A stretch of 60,000 nt of DNA from positions 4,032,001 to 4,092,000 of the forward strand of contig NC_134026.1 in NCBI RefSeq assembly GCF_964204645.1, in the 5' to 3' direction. The notes beneath the pieces are model-generated. The model had not been told where the DNA came from and did no database searches. It worked only from the letters and a program-made list of their open reading frames with translations. Source of the stretch: Tubulanus polymorphus (taxonomy: Eukaryota; Nemertea; Palaeonemertea; Tubulaniformes; Tubulanidae). The translations under genes were made by a program, and so were the position numbers. This document shows, piece after piece, positions 1 to 16,123 of the stretch. Numbering within the stretch: position 1 is the stretch's first letter; every line of letters starts with the position of its first letter.

Positions 1-493
1 TATTTACATTACTACATCTGCTCGTGAGATATTGTCCAATTCGGCGTGAAATCGTCATCGCCAGATAGCGAAATCGCATGTATTATGTAACACAAGGAAC
101 AGTAAGAAAATCAAGCCCAGCCGAGAAATAATTCACCGACTAGGAATTGAAAACCGAGGCCTGGCTCGGTGAGCTCTGAAGATATGAATATTTGTTAATC
201 ACCGTTATAGCCCGTGGCAGAAGAATTTGATGAAGATTGGCAAACATTATCATGATACAATCTCTTAACCAAAGGAAATTTCACCCTGTTGTCGCTGTCT
301 CCAACAACAAAGGTTTACCAAAATATTTATAATCGATACGATGTTTGATGTATTCTGTTTGACGGTAGAATGTCAACGTCCATTTTACACAACTATCTAC
401 TTATTCTTGCTCTTCGATGATTATTTAATCGATGCAGCTATTTTCAGGGGTGTATGGCTTATGCTCCGTTAGTGTTGTGAAGACCTTTTATCT
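1..493. other. Unannotated stretch before the first (TA)n tract
   Basis: I see no coding signature, tRNA-like box or clear repeat here. The sequence is ordinary mixed AT-rich DNA. Confidence 0.5.
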
Positions 494-640
<147 letters not shown>

Positions 641-1500
641 ATATGCTAGATAAATATGATAGATTGCTAGGATTCCTGCATATGTATGATATTTCGTTAC
701 ATATTTTCTTTTATCACACTGCCTTTCCTTTCCGAAAATATGTACCTTACGTAAGAGATTTGTTAGGAGTAGTTTGGGCAGTTTAAGAATCATAGATTTA
801 TTCTGTCGTAATATAGATACTGAAATCAGTAAGTACGCGATCGATAGATCTGTCTGCATATATTCGAAATTTTCACGAATTCCACGAAAGCTGATCATCC
901 ATGTTGAATTGATGAAAGCCATCACGCATGTACTGATTACCGCCAAGTAGAACCTAACTAGGCGGATTGGCGCTAGCGTAAACTTGTTTTGACCTCGAAT
1001 GGACGTCAATTACACGACGTTATATCTCAAAATACGAAAACACGGTACGATTATTCGATGAGATGCTTTCGTTATTGCATTAGTATCAATCGTCTGTATA
1101 TCAAGGATCAACACGTAACGAAGATCTGATCGTCGAAACTATTTTTCCATTTCTTCCCCTCGCTTTATCGAATCGGTATAGCCTCATCTTATTTCTCGAT
1201 CCCTATATCTCGGTACGTGTTTGTGTACACCGCGAATACGATTCAACTGGCCGGGATCTTGTCAGATATCAAGAAATTCAACCGATGAGGAAAACGTAAT
1301 CCCGTAAACGAGCACTTTTCCGGAGCACTTAAGCAGCTCTGTGCGAATGCGGTTCGTGTTTATTTTTACTATTGCGAGATGGGTGTTTTGTTCCACGGCG
1401 TATCGCACGCCCATATACGGTGGCGATAAATCGCACGAAAACTGAATCAAAAATTGATCGAAACATAAAATGAATAATTCACGTCTAAACTGTCTCCAAT
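641..1500. other. Unannotated stretch
   Basis: No recognisable gene or repeat. The minus-strand open frame running out of the (TA)n tract through here is a low-complexity artefact at its 3' end, and its remainder (to about position 1009) resembles no family I know. Confidence 0.4.
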
Positions 1501-1518
1501 TTACTGTAAAGTTCATGG

Positions 1519-1780
1519 CATCATCATAATAATAATAATAATCTTTATTTACATTGAAATTATAACATAATATAACTTTCAGTTTTATACACAATTAGAT
1601 AGATATATAAATATGTTATAAAAGTTATAATATCTATCGATGAAGGTGCCCGAGAAGCGAAATGCTTGTAAAAAGGGTCACCTCAACACACTGTTACAAT
1701 CACACAATCACATACACACTAACATTCATACAAAAGAAAAATCAATAATGTAATAAATGGCGAATAATTAGCTAAATCAT
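1519..1780 (-). mobile_element. Probable 3' end of a non-LTR retrotransposon (minus strand)
   Basis: Read on the minus strand, AT-rich sequence leads into TAAATAAAG and then an (ATT)n run; on the plus strand this is (CAT)3(AAT)5 at about 1519-1542 followed by CTTTATTTA. A poly-A signal followed by a short ATT-type microsatellite is the usual 3' terminus of CR1/L2-like and related LINEs in invertebrates. No coding remnant is visible in the attached sequence, so the start of the element is not defined and the upper boundary is arbitrary. An ordinary microsatellite beside an A/T-rich stretch is the alternative. Confidence 0.3.
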
Positions 1781-2242
1781 ATAGTTAGAGATTGTGGTAT
1801 TTTTGAATTTATATTTTTGTTCACGCAGAGATTTAGAAATTTGTAAACTAAATTTGCATCCGGATTATTCACGATTCATCTAACTCAATGATGTTTCAAA
1901 ACATTGTAAAATGATAACTCTTATTTATTACATGAATTATAGTCTCGTGTCTGGATGGTTCGGATGCAACTAGGGTCAATTCTAAGGCAAGGTACGTTTG
2001 ACCGAAGTTTTAACCGGGATAATCAATTTCTCAGCCTTTCGGTTCTTCGTGAAGTGTCATTCTTACCATTCAATAATCGATCTATTTTGATTCTATGGTC
2101 CTAGCGATAGAGTCGAGGAGTCGCACCAACTAATTGTGTCTTACGTACGTGGTGATGTATCGTGCGTTTGATGAGGGGGTCACTAACGCTAACTTGTAGG
2201 CCTAGTAGCAAACACGTAGAGAAAAGTCCTTATTCGGGAAGT
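1781..2242. other. Unannotated stretch
   Basis: Nothing recognisable seen. Confidence 0.4.
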
Positions 2243-2330
2243 ACCCGTAAATTATGTGACACGTAAGTGTGAACTGTGCCCGTAAATCTAGCAAGAATTT
2301 ACCCGTAAATTCACCCGTAAATCTCACGGG
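2243..2330. repeat. Cluster of four CCCGTAAAT motifs
   Basis: The nonamer CCCGTAAAT occurs at 2244-2252, 2279-2287, 2302-2310 and 2314-2322, all in the same orientation, with a shorter ACGTAAG variant at 2261-2267 and an inverted ACGGGT end at 2326-2331. Spacing is irregular (35, 23, 12), so this is a degenerate short tandem repeat or a cluster of protein-binding sites rather than a regular satellite. Confidence 0.6.
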
Positions 2331-2621
2331 TCCTTCCTGAGTGCCTTTGCATGGTATGGCTTTCAACTGACTCCAATGGTTTAGTACCCACTTTCCTGGA
2401 CCGTAACAGAAAAAAATTGCCTCGTAAAGGTTTTTTTTGTATTGACTGGAAAATAAGGATTGAATTTTGATATAAGGAAATATTTTGGTTTACGAGTTAA
2501 TATCAAGTACTCTCAGGATTGAATGGCTTTTACATTCATGGCTAAGGCGCTTATTTCTAATCTGTCCACATCGTTGACAGATTATATTAAACGAACTAGG
2601 GTCACATAGAATGAATCGCGG
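2331..2621. other. Unannotated stretch
   Basis: Nothing recognisable seen. Confidence 0.4.
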
Positions 2622-3167
2622 CTAACATGAATTTCCAGTGCATTGATATCTTAAGATCTCCTTGGGAACAACATGGTAATCCAAGGTAGATGTATCTAAG
2701 ATATCAATTTCGTCTCGGCAACCTTGCATAACCTCAACGAGAATTAAAAAAGAAAACATTATAGAATCGTCCGTTTGTTCAGCGATGTAAGCAAATGTAT
2801 GATCTTGAGTATCATTTGAAGGCGTACGATGGGACGAATCTAATCTTTTAAAATCTTTGAAAGATGTTTTGTTTCCGGACATTATTTCATAGTAGTTTTC
2901 TCCGGTCCGTATTTTGTATATCCTATTGTAAAGAATAGAACTAATAACGACGGTCACACGATCAACGGCAAGGATTAATTTGCAGTAGAATGTTTCGTGG
3001 TTACCAGCAGCATCATTCGTATTCTTTTCTCTCGCGATGCCATGGGCCTTCTTCTTTATACTCAAGGAAAAGATCACAGACACAGGTCCTATTATCCATT
3101 CCTGTCTTTGATTAATACAATCTTTGATTTGTGAATGTTGTCTTGTCGTGAATATGACATAAATCTT
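2622..3167 (-). CDS. Candidate exon: 181-codon open frame, no family recognised
   Basis: Between an in-frame TGA at 3168-3170 and a TAG at 2622-2624 the minus strand is open for 181 codons, the longest non-repetitive open frame in the window. With stops at roughly 6-7 percent of codons for this base composition, I estimate about 0.01 such frames by chance in 60 kb. The first in-frame ATG is late (in YEIM, about 90 codons before the stop), so if real it is an internal or last exon. A good acceptor-like tract (TTCTATTCTTTACAATAG) ends at 2923, and the frame after it is hydrophilic: NYYEIMSGNKTSF, then DSSHRTPSNDTQDH, then IAEQTDD. YEIM fits a YxxM tyrosine motif such as those in receptor tails. 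No signal peptide, clear membrane span or named domain is visible. The reading frame is what I see; the exon boundaries are inference. Confidence 0.33.
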   Translation of the reverse strand, partial: KIYVIFTTRQHSQIKDCINQRQEWIIGPVSVIFSLSIKKKAHGIAREKNTNDAAGNHETFYCKLILAVDRVTVVISSILYNRIYKIRTGENYYEIMSGNKTSFKDFKRLDSSHRTPSNDTQDHTFAYIAEQTDDSIMFSFLILVEVMQGCRDEIDILDTSTLDYHVVPKEILRYQCTGNSC

Positions 3168-3170
3168 TCA

Positions 3171-4455
3171 TATACGCATTGAAAGAGAAAGAAACTGCCG
3201 AAGTAGCTCCGTCTAGACATTTCCGTCAATAGATGAAATAGCTTTCACGTCTTCCTCTGGCGGATTAACGTTTAGGTTACATCACGTCCAATAAATGATG
3301 TTCCGAGCTAGAATTTAGATTTATCCTATGTGTACGCACGGACAATTTGCTTCTATCGGGTAATTTGTCTGATACAGGTCTCCTGGTGATACAACTCTCA
3401 CACTCTCGACCACATAATCAACTCATTTCTAGTCGGACATTCGACGCGCTACGACAAAGTCTGCAACAGAAACATCCAAGCTAAGTGGACGGAATACGAT
3501 TGGCCTCGGCGCTCTGACATAAGGGTCTTGCCTTGTTTATTCAATACGGGTTTATGCGCTGTGTACTCGCCATTAGCGGTTTTCGTGTCTGATATTGTCA
3601 ACAGGCCACGAGATAAGATGTACCCTAGCCCACCAGGAATACGATATACTAGCCAAATTTCGATTCCTTTATCACCAGTGATGTACTTATCCGCAGATCC
3701 CGCTTCGTTCTCATGCGGCTTTCGTAAACTAAATAACATCTATATCTTAATTGTTGAATTTCTAATTGCGCAGATAAATTCCGGGAGTGGTAACATCAAA
3801 TGGATTTTTGATATTCACCAACTCGGTTAATCCCCGGTTTTCCATCTGGTTCTGATTCCGTGTTTTATGTTGGTCGCCGATAAAACTTCTATGAAAGCGA
3901 ATATGAATTAATTTTTCCGCGTCGCATCTCTTCTGTTGATCGGGGGGCTTTTGTTTTTCAGGACATACACCGCCGTTTTAATCTTCTTATTGCATTTTGT
4001 AGATAATCTCGCGGCGGTCGTTCGCTTATTCCCGACAAATACTAACCGAATTAAATCGCAATAAGCAGCTCAGGCATCTTCTGAAAATCACTAAACCCGA
4101 TTAGTGACAAGCATTTACAGTTTTCTATTACAGGCGCTGTCTCACATAATTAGACACCCGTCACATCACCTATATCGAAGTCACACGCAAATTCTATTTT
4201 TCATTTCAAAGCGATCCGATAGTCATTTCAACTCATCCTTGACGTCATCGCTCTTAGCATAATACGCGTGTGAACTCGTAATTCAGTGGAGATATCAAAC
4301 TAGAATATGACAATTCAATTTTCAAACGCTTTTTAGAAATCCGTTTCCTGCTGCAAAATTCTACTACTCCAAACTGCTACAAAAGTGGTTTTCTAGCTCC
4401 GGTCGACCTGTGAAAAGTTAAGATGATGCACAATATCCGCTTAAGATAGACGTAC
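3171..4455. other. Unannotated stretch
   Basis: No supported gene. Overlapping open frames on both strands at 3.45-3.83 kb (about 100 codons) are within chance expectation. A CRE-like octamer lies at 4240-4247. Confidence 0.4.
4240..4247. promoter_or_regulatory. CRE-like palindrome TGACGTCA
   Basis: An exact full CRE octamer, the consensus for CREB/ATF-family bZIP factors. One of five exact copies in this window; no promoter is recognised next to it, so function is unproven. Confidence 0.2.
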
Positions 4456-4632
4456 GATGGAAATCCCACAATATTTCAGTCAAAATATGAAAGATTTTAT
4501 GGAAAAATAGTATATATCTTGAGCAACATTTAGCCATCATCAGCTGTTCTTTAGCCGAAACGTTGCTCAAGATATACACTATTTCATTATAGAACTTTTC
4601 ATATTTAGCTGAATTTTTGTGGGATTTTCCTC
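4456..4632. mobile_element. Foldback (MITE-like) element, 80-bp inverted arms
   Basis: The left arm (about 4456-4535) and the right arm (about 4553-4632) are imperfect reverse complements. The strongest block pairs CTTGAGCAAC at 4518-4527 with GTTGCTCAAG at 4562-4571, and the match runs outward through a shared AAATCCCAC/GTGGGATTT end. The spacer is only about 17 bp. The arms differ by scattered substitutions, so this is an old insertion. The spacer region carries CTGATGA on the minus strand (4537-4543) and CGAAAC on the plus strand (4556-4561), words that together form the core of hammerhead ribozymes of Penelope-like elements, but here they lie on opposite strands. The open frame spanning the element is just the palindrome. 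Confidence 0.75.
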
Positions 4633-7600
4633 TTTTTCTGGTGGTACAGAATATTCCCATTTGAATTGGATGGCGGCTAAGGAAATAGGGCATTGGAACA
4701 ATACGTCGAAATCACGCAAATACGATTACTTCTCCCCGAATTCGTGGCTACATTTACCTATGAAATGTGACGTTGGGATTACTTACGTACAAATGTATTC
4801 CGATTAGATGAATACCAGTGAGGTGCATATGCGGCGCAGGTAAATCGTATTTCTTGCTTCGTCGGAAATTAAATTAATTTCTCGTTTTTGCCTACAGCTT
4901 ATTCGAATCTTGAAGTGTCTTCGCGAAGGTTGAAGTTGATAAATGCCGTTTTCATAAAGCAAATGCATTTCACTGGTTTTAGATTCCGCCTGCCATTACA
5001 CACGTATTTAATGAAATGAAATTAGGGACTCTATTCTCTAAGGCTCACACCATTGTATGCCCTACGTAAAAATACACAAGAAGCATTTTCAAGGTTGATT
5101 TCGGTTTTTAGGTAATTTTATAGATAATTCGTAAGATCCATTGTAATCGAAGATCAAATAGCTACTGTTTTTTTATTTGCTGACGTTTGAGGCAACCTAG
5201 CCAAACGAACAAACATGCAGCCGATATAGTTAGTCTTTGCACCTGATAAGAATATGTAAAATTTGAAGTAGCCCCTCGGAGCAAAATGCTCATTCCGAGT
5301 GAAGGCATACGGTTTAGTAGAATCTATATTTTGGTGAAAACTTTGAAAGAAGTTTCCTCGTGAGGAAGCGTTTTCAGACATGCCATGTTACTGTTAAATT
5401 GAGCATTATGATATGTTTCCACTGAAATGAGTATCCTGTGAAGGATTTTTGCGTTGTCGATTAACATCAATTGGCGTTGGTTTTGCCGGATTAAATTGGC
5501 ATATAAGTGCAGCCGTAGTTAGATTATTGTTATCGTGTCAGTGATATTTCCAAACCGCAGCGAACATCAAATGAGAGGGAAACATTTCTCGAACGGCGAT
5601 AAAATACTCGTGTAAGAGCGGTTAAATGAACTGCGGGTGGTTGTTTGAGAGAATGTGAGAATTCAGCGTGAATGACGCGAAAAATCATACACATGGTGAT
5701 AATGTATCGCGAGGGGGCAGGTGCAAATATTTACTGCTTTCGCGAGAGAATCTGGTAATCTTCGTAACCTTACTCCGGCCCTTTATACCTGTACTCACTT
5801 GTAACCCAACACTGGACGTTGCTTAGAGTACCGTAGACAGTTGCGTCGCGTCAAATATATTCGTATTTGATATGATATTTATTCTAAACTGACGATTATT
5901 CTTCGCGGGATCTCAAAGTTTTTGATTGAAACCGGCAACTTTTTCATCGCGCCGAGATGTCAGCTACGTAATCCCCTTAAGTTACTATGGTGGAAGATAG
6001 TCTCTCAGTGCGGTGAATGATCGCTGTTCGTTTTTATTTCCTGATGATATTTGACAGATTTTTGACACGCATCGAGACACCGAACGAAGATGGATGCGCC
6101 ACAACTGAATTCAGTCGATTTCAGTCGAAACATCGACGTAATTTCTCGTCATTCGAAAACGTTACACGATTTTGCGAACGGGAATTATGTCAACGTTTCA
6201 ATCATTCTAATAGCGGTGAATCCCTCGTCACCAGTATCAAACAAGCAAACAGTCTGACAGCCACTTTTGGGGCAGATATATCATAACGATTTATACATAT
6301 CAACAATGATAACATTGACCAACGTTTGCTTGTGCGATAGATCATTCATTCGATCTCCTTAAATAACTCTCCGTTATTCTATCACTGTAGTTGGCTTAAT
6401 GTTAGATTTAGCTCTTATTCCTCTAAATCGATTGTTATGCGATGATGTTTTGCATTGCACGTGTATACATGCGGTCAGCTGGAAGGCACCGATGGTAGCT
6501 AGAAGTAAAGATGCGTCGATTATGACATATGAGGTCCGAATTTGTGCAATTGGGACGTGGCGAGAGTTGTGACCAAAACTTAACATCGCTGTATAGAAGT
6601 CACGTTCGTACAACTCCCCATGGGTCGAACGAGTTGTTGCCTCGCGTTAGTTAATCATTAAATTAGTCTGGAGCATTTTAGATGAGCATCGCGGGACCGA
6701 TCAATCTTATGGTCATTCTGCATGAAATAATACAAATTGTGGATATTTTCTTTAACCATAATTGGTGTATTTAGTTATTTCGATTGTCACATACGCCAAG
6801 GCGCGTGGTTCATTTGGGAGTTCTCGTTGTATCGACCGTGACCACCGAGGCATCATCCATCATCTAGCTGTAGAAATAATTCAGGAAGAAAGAAAAGCAG
6901 AGGTCCAGCACTAGCTCAACATCGAAGACACATGGTGCCAGTCCGAGAGATTACTGCGCAAAGCGAAGTTTTAGAAAATCGAACTTTTCTTTTGTAAAGT
7001 TTTATGCGGGTAAGTATGGCCTATACGCAGTTCGGGAGGATTATTTCCCTTTGATTCAAATGTTTCTAATAAGTCGAACGAAGATCAGATGCAATTCTTC
7101 GGCCAACTGTGTCCCAAAGACATCCGTGAAACCGAACCATTCATGAATGTCAAATTACCGACATGCTCGCTATATCATTGCCTATAAGGGAAATGTCACC
7201 AAAACAAAACATTTATAATCTTCGTCAACATTTCGAACATAAACAACAAGTGACTTTGCGGCGACAATACTCGGTAACAACATCCGCTTGCATAATGATA
7301 ATCTTCGTCGCGCTTAATCCCATGTAAACTGAAACTGCGGTTCATCATAAAACTTTTTTTCGGGAGAGAATTTATCCAAGGCGTGTCGTATTTTCGTTAC
7401 TAATTTACCAGAAAACCGGCCTCGCGCGAGGACCATGTTTAAGACGGCTTAAGACAATCTATTCCTTATTTATTGCGTATAGCTTACAGCTATACACATC
7501 GCGCTGTCTCATTAGGAATTCCAAGCAGCCGCAGAAAAAGAAATGAAAAACCCGAAATCTACTGCCTTGTTGTCTTAAGCGCCATTGCTCGCGGATTTGG

Positions 7601-10121
7601 ACACGTTATGAAGATATTACTGCCATCCCACCCTTTCATTTCAATAATACCATTGCCAGTTGTCAGCCAAGCAGAAGGTGGTTCCATTTATAATCTCAGC
7701 ATATGTCATCGTCACATAGGTTTAAATCTAGTCGTATGGCCGGCGACACTGTTGATACGATACTGTTCGCATAATGTAATAATGGTCAGAGCAAGATGGA
7801 TGGGCTTGAAGGCTGGGCTATAATTATTGGGGATCATCCATCTGAATGTCGTACTGACAAGATATGATCGCGTAACTTATTTGACGTGTGATTTTACCAC
7901 GATCTATCAAATTTGAAACAAAACGAGTAGAAACCTACATGATTAATCGACGTATTCTTCGATCTGAATCACACCAGTGTAATTGTATTTGAGGTATAGT
8001 TATTTAAAAATATGATAGATCTCGATCGAAAAGCTTTTTTTAAAGTTTTTTATTCGGCAAGTAACTCGGAGAAAATCTTTCAAATAAGTTTTTAAATTTT
8101 CTTTCGGACTTTACTCGTTAGTAAACTTTTTAAAGGATTCTTCATTGCCGCTGTGTACCAACCTACCGGGGTGTATTTTATGCACCGCTTTATTGCTTTG
8201 TTTTATCATTATTCACGGCCTACGGTTTGAATGCAGTGTGACTTATCTGTTGGGGGAACGTAGCTCGTGGTGTATAAACTACTCGGATACGATTTAAAGT
8301 TTGATTTCACACACGTGGTTTGATTCTCACGCGTGATAAGGTTTGATGGCGTATTACGTAGCTATAGAAATAAAACATATCGAGGCTTTATCGGTTATTT
8401 GTTTTATAAGCAGTGATTAGTGTTTAGCGCGGTCGTGTAGTTGATTCCGACGGGTTTCTAGTGAATTCAGCTCTCGCAACTCTTGTGTCGAGAGAGTCTC
8501 GGAATAATGCGCAAACACGAACGCACGCCGAGAATGGCCACTGGCGTTTGAAATTAATTCGACGATCGAGGAAAATGCTGATGTGCGGTGATGAAACTAA
8601 CCTCGGGATATTCCTTAATTAAATCCTTTTTGAAATCTAGCTCGGAAGCAATTTTGAATTTCTGATATTCCCGACCTCAAATACCGAGCACGTATTTCCC
8701 AATGAAAAGTCATCAAAACCACAAAAAGGTTGCCTTCGGTTCATCCCGAATGTCATTTGACAACGTACGATATTTCACGAAATACTGTGACTATTTACTA
8801 TTCAAATTTTCGTAGATTCAAGAAATGCGCTGCTGGTGTTGATTCAACGACGAAATGATCTCTTGTTAAACTTGAGATAAAACTATATGGCAATCTGAGT
8901 CTATTTTGAAAGTTGTTTCTCAAGTTGATTGAAATGTATAAATGTAATCACAACTCGATAAAGATTGCAGTCGGAAATCTGAGATGATTTAGGGCTGGCG
9001 TGGCAAAGCCTTTAACGATATCACCAAGATAAATAATGTCCTAAGAAAATCGATATTTATGTGCTTTATGCTCCTAGACCAGGGCAGGATTTTGGAATCA
9101 TGAATAAGGATATCTTTCTAGTTTCTTTTGGTGAGCCCAAACGGTTGTAGTGCGGCATCGGTCGCGTCATTCCGTGAAAATCTTCGTAGCTTTCATTTCG
9201 TCACCTGAGGTGCGTATAAAAATTCATGTCTCTCGTCGGCGTCTCGTCTTTTCATCGAGTTTAAGCATTTTCGTTAAATGCTGTCATTAGTTCTTGATCG
9301 TTTTCTGATTGACGCTATCGATCAGTAAAGCGCGCGTGATGTCGACAGGAACTCCACCGGGAGTCCACCTTTTTCGTACGGTGTTAGTTAGTTTTTTTAT
9401 GTGCATTTGTATTTGAAACCGGCGCAGTGAAGGCATATTCGATTCATTTGGATTAATCAGATTTCTGTTGCTACAAACGTTGTTGTAACTTGTTATCGCA
9501 AATCCGGGTTGATATGATGCTAGGAGACTAGGCAGCGTCGAATGAGTCTTGATTAAAACTAGCTATCTATATGCAAATCGCGCAAAGTCCGTTACTTCCA
9601 CTGAATGAATGTCCGTGTAATTACGGTGTCGGGCCTTATCTCTTTGCAGGCTCGAGGTCTACACGAGGCGAACCTTCTTCTTGACAAAAAAATAACATAA
9701 AACAACGTTTTAGCGGTGTTTAGTCAAATGAGCTCTTATCAGTTCAGAGATCGTCGCATCGTTACCGTCTCGACAAAGGTAACATGTGGAAGAGACCCAT
9801 GTAGATAGATACACGTCTATATATCGACAAAACTGTCATTTCCACTCGATGGAAACAAAAACCAGAATATATATCATCCGTTTGTTCAGCAGACTGTGCT
9901 GGCTGTGGCATGAAATAATCATGCCCGCGTCGCCAGTGATGAGTAACAAGATTTGTGCTTCTTCCCAACATATGTTGAGAAGACTAAGGCGGCGTTATAC
10001 TTATACACAAAAATATATAAAGAGGATATTAAAAGGTCAGTAAATTGCTCGGCCGCGGCGTAGCGGGTTGAAGAGCGCTAGCAGATCGCTAGAAGATGTC
10101 ATCCCCGCCCCGATATCATAA
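4633..10121. other. Long unannotated stretch
   Basis: I find no supportable exon, tRNA-like sequence, inverted repeat or microsatellite longer than a few units. Open frames at 6.0, 7.5 and 9.8 kb are of chance length and match no family I recognise. The block around 8030-8150 is T-rich with a loose inverted similarity that I do not regard as an element. Confidence 0.4.
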
Positions 10122-10205
10122 TAGGGCCGTACCTGGCGTTTGATTTTTTTTGGGGGGGGGGGCAGAGAATCCGAATCATTATAGGGGGGCAGAGAATCCG
10201 AAAAG
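10122..10205 (+). mobile_element. G-run with 27-bp tandem duplication, possible hAT-like terminus
   Basis: A stretch beginning AGGGCCGTACCTGG runs into eight T and then eleven G (10152-10162). It is followed by CAGAGAATCCGAA, and the unit GGGGGGCAGAGAATCCGAA recurs 27 bp later (10157-10175 and 10184-10202). Many animal hAT-type transposons and their MITEs end in a CAGGGGCGTACC-like terminus followed by T- and G-runs, which is the basis of this call. No matching opposite terminus or 8-bp target duplication was found, so the assignment is tentative while the duplication is certain. Confidence 0.35.
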
Positions 10206-11269
10206 GGCAGCAGCTCTATTGGAGATAACATACGATGTATCTATGCAGCTGTTGCACGAGATATCGTCACCGCGTCAATGTGTCATCAATTACAACGATA
10301 ATTTACGGAAGGTTACCTCGCGTGGTGCGAGTGAAATAGAATTATGTACATTGCTGATCTCCTATAAGTACATCGTTGAGCGTGGACGTGCTAGGCAGCC
10401 TGTAATCAAGAATGATAAAAATTTCATGAATCTCCGTCCATGTGCCTATATAGATCACGACCGAGTGGGACCGTGACGCGGCGATACTCGTTACAAAAGG
10501 AATCAACCTGATAAACATTCGACGACGCATCTGACCGTCATTCCCTTCAGTGTCGCTTCAGTAAGGCGCTCATTGGTGGTCTAGCCATCTACCGTATCGG
10601 AGCTCGTCGTCAAAAAGCCATTACAAGGGAAATAAAAGCCATGAAAATCTATTTATTGCACGCCGGACTATTGGACTATCGAACTTGTTAAGCGAGGGAA
10701 TTCCCAGCTATGTCGACTAAAGTGGCTTTTGGGAGTAACGACTTAGTAGATAATAAAGCATAAACGCCTCGCAAAATCAAATTCTTACAGATTTATGGCA
10801 GTCATCTGATGGCTGGTCATTTTTCTTCATCGCGGCGTTCGCGCCGAAGCCTTTGTGGCGGAAATTTAATTACGCTCGAGCATTCCATATAATATATCGA
10901 AAACAGCCTCTCATCACGAGACTTTTTGCCCAATTTTTACCGACGGAATATAAATCACTGCTAAACCATATAACGGCTACAATCTATGATAGGACGTGCC
11001 TCCTTCGATAATTAATCATAAATAAACCAAATACCTGCTGTAACTGACGGCGTTCGGGCAATTGCACACCGCCCGCAATATTGTGAAACATACCACGCGT
11101 ATAAATTGATCAGATAGAAAATGCTATTAACAATTCCAGATAAATACACTACATTTCATCCGTGTGAAAAGTATTTCACTCTATATTAGACAATTTGTCT
11201 TGTATTCTTTTTTTCACGTCGCAATAACCGTTACAAAAATGTTGATGTACATCGATACCTAGTATGCGT
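10206..11269. other. Unannotated stretch
   Basis: No feature supported. The 108-codon plus-strand frame over 10150-10476 starts inside the G-run repeat and is within chance length. Confidence 0.4.
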
Positions 11270-11440
11270 GAATCGATGTGCATTTAATTTGTAATTGAAT
11301 ATATTTCATAATTCTTTACTTTTGATACATTTCTACAACTATTATTGAGTGGATGCGCCCTACGTTGTCAATATGTCGAAGACTGGTTGCCGGCCAATTC
11401 AATTCAAAATAACTTTATTGATCCTTAGTGTTTTCGACAA
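11270..11440 (-). repeat. Dispersed repeat, copy 1 (homologous to 40.02-40.20 kb)
   Basis: The reverse complement of this segment aligns along about 165 bp with 40020-40195. Shared blocks in order are AGGATCAAT.AAGTT, TTTTGAAT, AATTGAATTG, CCGGCAACCAGTCT, a TATTGA..ACGTAG.GC.CATCC block and TTATGAAATATAT.CAATTA. Most differences are substitutions, with one insertion of roughly a dozen bases in the other copy. The unit contains a possible polyadenylation word (AATAAAG, minus strand) and an (AATTG)n-like stretch reminiscent of LINE or SINE tails. Because homology continues on both sides of that stretch, it is internal to the repeat. No coding or tRNA-like section is visible, so the class is unknown. 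Confidence 0.65.
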
Positions 11441-16100
<4,660 letters not shown>

Positions 16101-16110
<10 letters not shown>

Positions 16111-16123
16111 GGGGGGGGGGGGG
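16101..16123 (+). repeat. T8-GA-G13 homopolymer pair
   Basis: Eight T, GA, then thirteen G. It resembles the T-then-G layout at 10144-10162, but the flanks do not match, so common origin is not shown. The G-run could form a quadruplex only with other strands or runs, since it is a single tract. Confidence 0.85.

Noticed and set aside
4537-4561. Functional hammerhead ribozyme
   Set aside because: The CTGATGA and CGAAAC words lie on opposite strands, so a standard hammerhead cannot form in cis.
4418-4693. Minus-strand 91-codon frame
   Set aside because: It coincides with the foldback element; its sequence is the palindrome translated.
8030-8150. T-rich inverted similarity around AAAGTTTTTT and AAACTTTTTAAAGG
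   Set aside because: Pairing is loose and driven by A/T composition.
9762-9971. Minus-strand frame sharing AEQTDD with the 181-codon frame at 2.6-3.2 kb, suggesting paralogous exons
   Set aside because: The identity is a 14-base word (16 of 18 around it); about a dozen identical 14-mers are expected by chance in 60 kb on two strands, and the flanks do not align.
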